Source: Pseudomonadota bacterium (lineage in GTDB: Bacteria > Pseudomonadota > Alphaproteobacteria > Rhizobiales > Beijerinckiaceae). From it: a DNA stretch of 6,802 nt. The stretch spans positions 1-6,802 of the forward strand of contig JAEXUU010000125.1 of the NCBI GenBank assembly GCA_023452965.1. The letters are read 5' to 3'. This document shows positions 5,514 through 6,802 of this stretch, piece by piece. How positions within the stretch are numbered: the first letter of the stretch is position 1; each line of letters opens with the position of its first letter. Both the position numbers and the translations under genes were made by a program. The notes under the pieces are model-generated. The model worked only from the letters and a program-made list of their open reading frames with translations, was not told the DNA's origin and did not search any database.

Positions 5514-6227
5514 TTACTTTGAGGGCAGATCGGCGAGGTAGGCCCGCATCTCCCGCTCGGGCCCATGCCAGGCGGCGCCCTTGCCCTGCAGCTCCGGCTT
5601 GTCCTTCCAGCCGGGTTCTACCCCGGTCATGTCAGGCAGGAGATGCGCGATGCCCTTGTGGCAGTCGATGCAGGTCTTCTCGCCCGTGGTCAGGAAGCGG
5701 CTATGAATGTCGGCCGCGCGGCGCGTCTGCTTGGTGAAGTCCATCGCCACCGAGGAGTGGCAGTTGCGGCATTCCAGCGAGTCGTTCGCCTTGAGGCGCG
5801 ACCATTCGTGCTTGGCGAGCTCGAGGCGCATATTGAGGAACTTCTCGCGCGTCGAGATCGTGCCGAAGATCTTGCCCCAGACCTCCTTCGAGGCCTGCAT
5901 CTTGCGGGCGATCTTGTCGGTCCAGTTATGCGGGACATGGCAGTCCGGGCAGCTGGCGCGCACGCCCGACCGGTTCGAGAAGTGCACCGTCTGGGTCAGC
6001 TCCTGATAGACGTTGTCACGCATCTCGTGACAGGAAATGCAGAACTTCTCGGTGTTGGTGACTTCGAGCGCGGTGTTGAAGCCGCCCCAAAACAGCACGC
6101 CACAGATGAAGCCGCCGACCGTCAGGAAGCCGAGGCTGAGATAGGCGCTGGGCCGGCTGATGATGCGCCAGAACCAGAGAACCCGGTTCCAGCACCAGAG
6201 AAACAGAGCCTTGAGCTTTGCCATCAT
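5514..6227 (-). CDS. napC: NapC, membrane-anchored tetrahaem c-type cytochrome (quinol dehydrogenase)
   Basis: NapC oxidises membrane quinol and passes electrons to the periplasmic NapAB nitrate reductase. The protein has 237 residues, in the usual NapC/NirT range. A basic, Trp-rich N-terminus is followed by one transmembrane anchor at about 28-50 ([20 protein letters not shown]), with the haem domain in the periplasm. Four CxxCH haem sites are intact: CISCH (63-67), CPDCH (93-97), CRNCH (153-157) and CIDCH (186-190). The anchor plus exactly four sites fits the NapC/NirT family, and the position behind napB makes NapC the specific call. Two consecutive ATGs (6227 and 6224) are possible starts; a GGGGCGG stretch precedes the first. 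It begins 9 bases after the napB stop, in the same operon, and is the last gene before the shared terminator. Confidence 0.95.
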   Translation of the reverse strand: MMAKLKALFLWCWNRVLWFWRIISRPSAYLSLGFLTVGGFICGVLFWGGFNTALEVTNTEKFCISCHEMRDNVYQELTQTVHFSNRSGVRASCPDCHVPHNWTDKIARKMQASKEVWGKIFGTISTREKFLNMRLELAKHEWSRLKANDSLECRNCHSSVAMDFTKQTRRAADIHSRFLTTGEKTCIDCHKGIAHLLPDMTGVEPGWKDKPELQGKGAAWHGPEREMRAYLADLPSK

Positions 6228-6236
6228 GCCGCCCCG

Positions 6237-6707
6237 TTATCGCTTGCGGCCAATGTCTTTGGCGTCCTGGAAGGTGTTCTGGACCAAAGGCGGCACGTCG
6301 GTCTGCTGGACATGGCACGCGGTGCAGAAATAGCGCCGCGGCGTCACGTCCGAGAGCACCTGGCCATCGCGATCCTGGAAATGCGTCACGCTGATCATCG
6401 GGGCGCCGGAGCCCTCGGTGAACTCGCGCTTGTGGCAGTCCATGCAGCGATTGGTGTTCAGCGTCAGCTGGTAGCCGTCGATCGAATGCGGGATCACCGG
6501 CGGCTGCTCCGGGTAATTGCGCATGCGCCTGACGTCGTCGACGACCGGCCGGCCGAGTGCCGGAACCCGGTCGAGCTCCATGGGCTGGGCCGTGCCGGTC
6601 AGCCGCGGGACGATCTTCACCGGCGCGCCCTCCTGCGAGAAGGCGGCCCCGAAGACGAGGACGATGCAGGCCGCCAGTGCGGCCCCGAGGACGGTCCGCG
6701 CGCGCAT
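6237..6707 (-). CDS. napB: NapB, dihaem cytochrome c subunit of periplasmic nitrate reductase
   Basis: NapB is the small electron-transfer subunit that relays electrons from NapC to the catalytic NapA in the periplasm. The chosen ATG at 6707 gives 156 residues, with a Sec-type signal (RARTVLGAALAACIVLVFGA, likely cleaved near AFS-Q). An upstream in-frame ATG at 6740 would add 11 polar residues and lies inside napA, so it is less likely. Two haem sites are present: CMDCH (88-92) and CTACH (128-132). His74 in the PPVIPH stretch and His109 in SVTHF are plausible distal haem ligands, by analogy with known NapB proteins. The start overlaps the napA stop by one base (TGATG), pointing to translational coupling, since no clear ribosome binding site precedes it. 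Confidence 0.94.
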   Translation of the reverse strand: MRARTVLGAALAACIVLVFGAAFSQEGAPVKIVPRLTGTAQPMELDRVPALGRPVVDDVRRMRNYPEQPPVIPHSIDGYQLTLNTNRCMDCHKREFTEGSGAPMISVTHFQDRDGQVLSDVTPRRYFCTACHVQQTDVPPLVQNTFQDAKDIGRKR

Positions 6708-6802
6708 CAGGCGGTGACCGGAACGATCTTGACCGCGCATTTCTTGAAATCCGTCTGCTTGGAGATGGGATCGGTGGCGTCGAGCGTCGTCTTGTTGATG
6801 AG
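6707..6802 (-). CDS. napA: NapA, C-terminal 31 residues of the periplasmic nitrate reductase catalytic subunit (rest outside window)
   Basis: The minus-strand frame entering from the right edge reads [20 protein letters not shown] and ends with KIVPVTA and a TGA at 6709-6707. The TDPISKQ...FKKCAVKI pattern is the characteristic end of NapA, the bis-molybdopterin and 4Fe-4S enzyme that reduces nitrate to nitrite in the periplasm. The catalytic and cofactor regions lie beyond the window, so their integrity cannot be judged. Overlap with napB and the following napC give the order napA-napB-napC; napE, napD or napF would be expected upstream. Confidence 0.9.
   Translation of the reverse strand, partial: LINKTTLDATDPISKQTDFKKCAVKIVPVTA

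Noticed and set aside
6708..6740. An upstream ATG for napB at 6740
   Set aside because: It would put 11 polar and charged residues before the signal peptide and lies within the conserved end of napA.
1..6802. CRISPR arrays, tRNA or rRNA genes, insertion sequences or phage genes
   Set aside because: No regularly spaced direct repeats, no cloverleaf-like segments, and no transposase or integrase motifs were seen on either strand.

Overview
The window looks like chromosomal DNA of a high-GC alphaproteobacterium, probably of the Hyphomicrobiales (Bosea/Bradyrhizobium-like). This rests on GC-rich codon use, a Bug-type solute receptor, a classical autotransporter and a napA-napB-napC order. The genus is an inference from protein style, not from any search. 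I see no tRNA, rRNA, CRISPR array, insertion sequence or integrase; this is ordinary-looking gene content in several independent transcription units.

Layout. (1) Bases 1-611, plus strand: the C-terminal beta-barrel of an autotransporter, cut by the window edge. (2) 612-715: a short convergent gap with two GC-rich inverted repeats. (3) 716-1633, minus strand: a LysR-type regulator. It is divergent from a GTG-started M20D amidohydrolase (1729-2922), which is coupled to a Tat-exported Bug/TctC-type solute receptor (2937-3914). The gap between regulator and amidohydrolase is AT-rich and holds a textbook T-N11-A LysR box plus further repeats. (4) 3915-4373: about 460 bases with no recognisable gene, starting with a hairpin at the end of the receptor gene. 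(5) 4374-5420, plus strand: a PhnD-like periplasmic binding protein with no transporter partners in the window. (6) 5446-5479: a strong hairpin shared by two convergent units. (7) 5514-6802, minus strand: napC, napB and the last 31 codons of napA, read in the order A-B-C.

How the genes work together. The LysR regulator, amidohydrolase and Bug receptor look like one regulated module. The receptor would capture an organic acid or acyl-amide, the amidohydrolase would cleave an amide bond, and the regulator would respond to a related effector. No TctA/TctB membrane partner is visible. The nap genes encode the end of a periplasmic nitrate reductase: NapC takes electrons from quinol and passes them through the dihaem NapB to the molybdenum enzyme NapA. 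The PhnD-like protein is an orphan between these units; its ligand cannot be read from sequence.

I found no clear evidence for an entirely new system. The items most worth checking are the LysR control region, the calcium-loop-like motif and orphan status of the PhnD-like protein, and the two receptors that lack transport partners.
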